The notes under the pieces are model-generated. The model made no database searches. It was not told the origin of the DNA and saw only the letters and a program-made list of their open reading frames with translations. Both the position numbers and the translations under genes were made by a program. Of a stretch of 64,000 bases of DNA, positions 63,579-64,000 are shown piece by piece. Source of the DNA: Pelecanus crispus (Eukaryota > Chordata > Aves > Pelecaniformes > Pelecanidae); the NCBI RefSeq assembly GCF_030463565.1, contig NC_134653.1, positions 29,945,150-30,009,149 of the forward strand, read 5' to 3'. Positions within the stretch are counted from its first letter, which is position 1; the number at the start of each line of letters is the position of its first letter.

Positions 63579-64000
63579 GCAGCTCAGCCGGGGCGTGGGG
63601 GGAAGGGGCTGCCATGGGGAAGCAGAGCTGCGGCTCTCCCCTGCGCGCCTGAGGGTTCTGCATTGGCAGCAGCAGCCGGCAGCTCCCAGGGAGGCGGGCG
63701 GCCAGGCTGCCCGGAGGTCCCAGCGTCGGGGCTCAGCAGCAATGTGCCTGGAGGGTGTCCACTGGCAATCCCAGGCTGATCATCCTGAAAGGCAGTGCTG
63801 GAGGGAAGCTCTGCGGAAAGAAATCCGGAGGCGTTAGGGAGGCAGTTTCCCCTTGGGGTCCCTGCAGTGCTTCAGTGCACAGCGTGCAGCTGGGGCCGCG
63901 TATCGGGGCTGCGTGGGGCACTGGCTCCTCATGGGGGGATGATGGATGAGGAGCCCTCCTCTCTGCCCAACATCATCCCACGCTGAGAAAAACCCCCACC
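63579..64000 (-). other. Sequence upstream of ASPHD2 start (leader or promoter side)
   Basis: About 420 bp remain to the right edge. On the minus strand an acceptor-like ending (cggctgag|ctgcATG) precedes the start codon, so the coding exon may begin just upstream of the ATG with an untranslated first exon beyond. No clear promoter or first exon is seen here; it probably lies outside the window. Confidence 0.4.

Overview
This window is vertebrate nuclear DNA, almost certainly from a bird. All six protein-coding genes I can read are split by GT-AG introns and match vertebrate families in the order known from human 22q12.1: CRYBB1, TPST2, TFIP11, SRRD, HPS4, ASPHD2. Two remnants of CR1-type LINEs, the short introns, the GC-rich CpG-island promoters and a 238-residue beta-B1 crystallin (the chicken length) all point to Aves. 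I cannot name the species. The cluster fits in 64 kb because introns and spacers are short and interspersed repeats are rare.

Layout, left to right: (1) 1-2378 is upstream DNA with no exon I recognise; CRYBA4, normally head to head with CRYBB1, should lie just beyond or at the left edge. (2) CRYBB1 (+), about 2495-7185, lies behind a TATA promoter with elements that look like the lens-specific PL1/PL2 sites. (3) TPST2 (+) runs from a CpG island at about 7.8-8.1 kb to about 27.0 kb; most of it is leader introns and the coding exons start at 20612. (4) TFIP11 (+), coding 27286-35937, is a G-patch spliceosome factor. (5) SRRD (-), coding 37069-38785, converges on TFIP11. (6) HPS4 (+), coding 38981-53644, is divergent from SRRD; the two start codons are 195 bp apart and share a bidirectional CpG promoter. 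(7) ASPHD2 (-), coding 58602-63578, converges on HPS4.

I assembled the coding exons of all six genes by eye, with consistent phases and consensus splice sites: CRYBB1 238 aa, TPST2 371 aa, TFIP11 827 aa, SRRD 270 aa, HPS4 711 aa, ASPHD2 369 aa. None shows an internal disruption. The genes do not form one pathway. They comprise a lens structural protein, a Golgi sulfotransferase, a splicing factor, an SRR1-family protein, a BLOC-3 subunit and a membrane-anchored beta-hydroxylase-like protein. They are grouped by old synteny; the clearest sign of shared regulation is the SRRD/HPS4 promoter.

I found no prokaryotic system, CRISPR, tRNA/rRNA gene, endogenous virus or clearly new gene. The points most worth a second look are the tandem CACGTG array in the SRRD/HPS4 promoter, a possible splice-junction-spanning upstream ORF in the TPST2 leader, a 19-bp minisatellite beside the TPST2 promoter, and AT-rich homeodomain-site patches in TPST2 introns. 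All function statements rest on remembered family knowledge and reading by eye, not on database searches.
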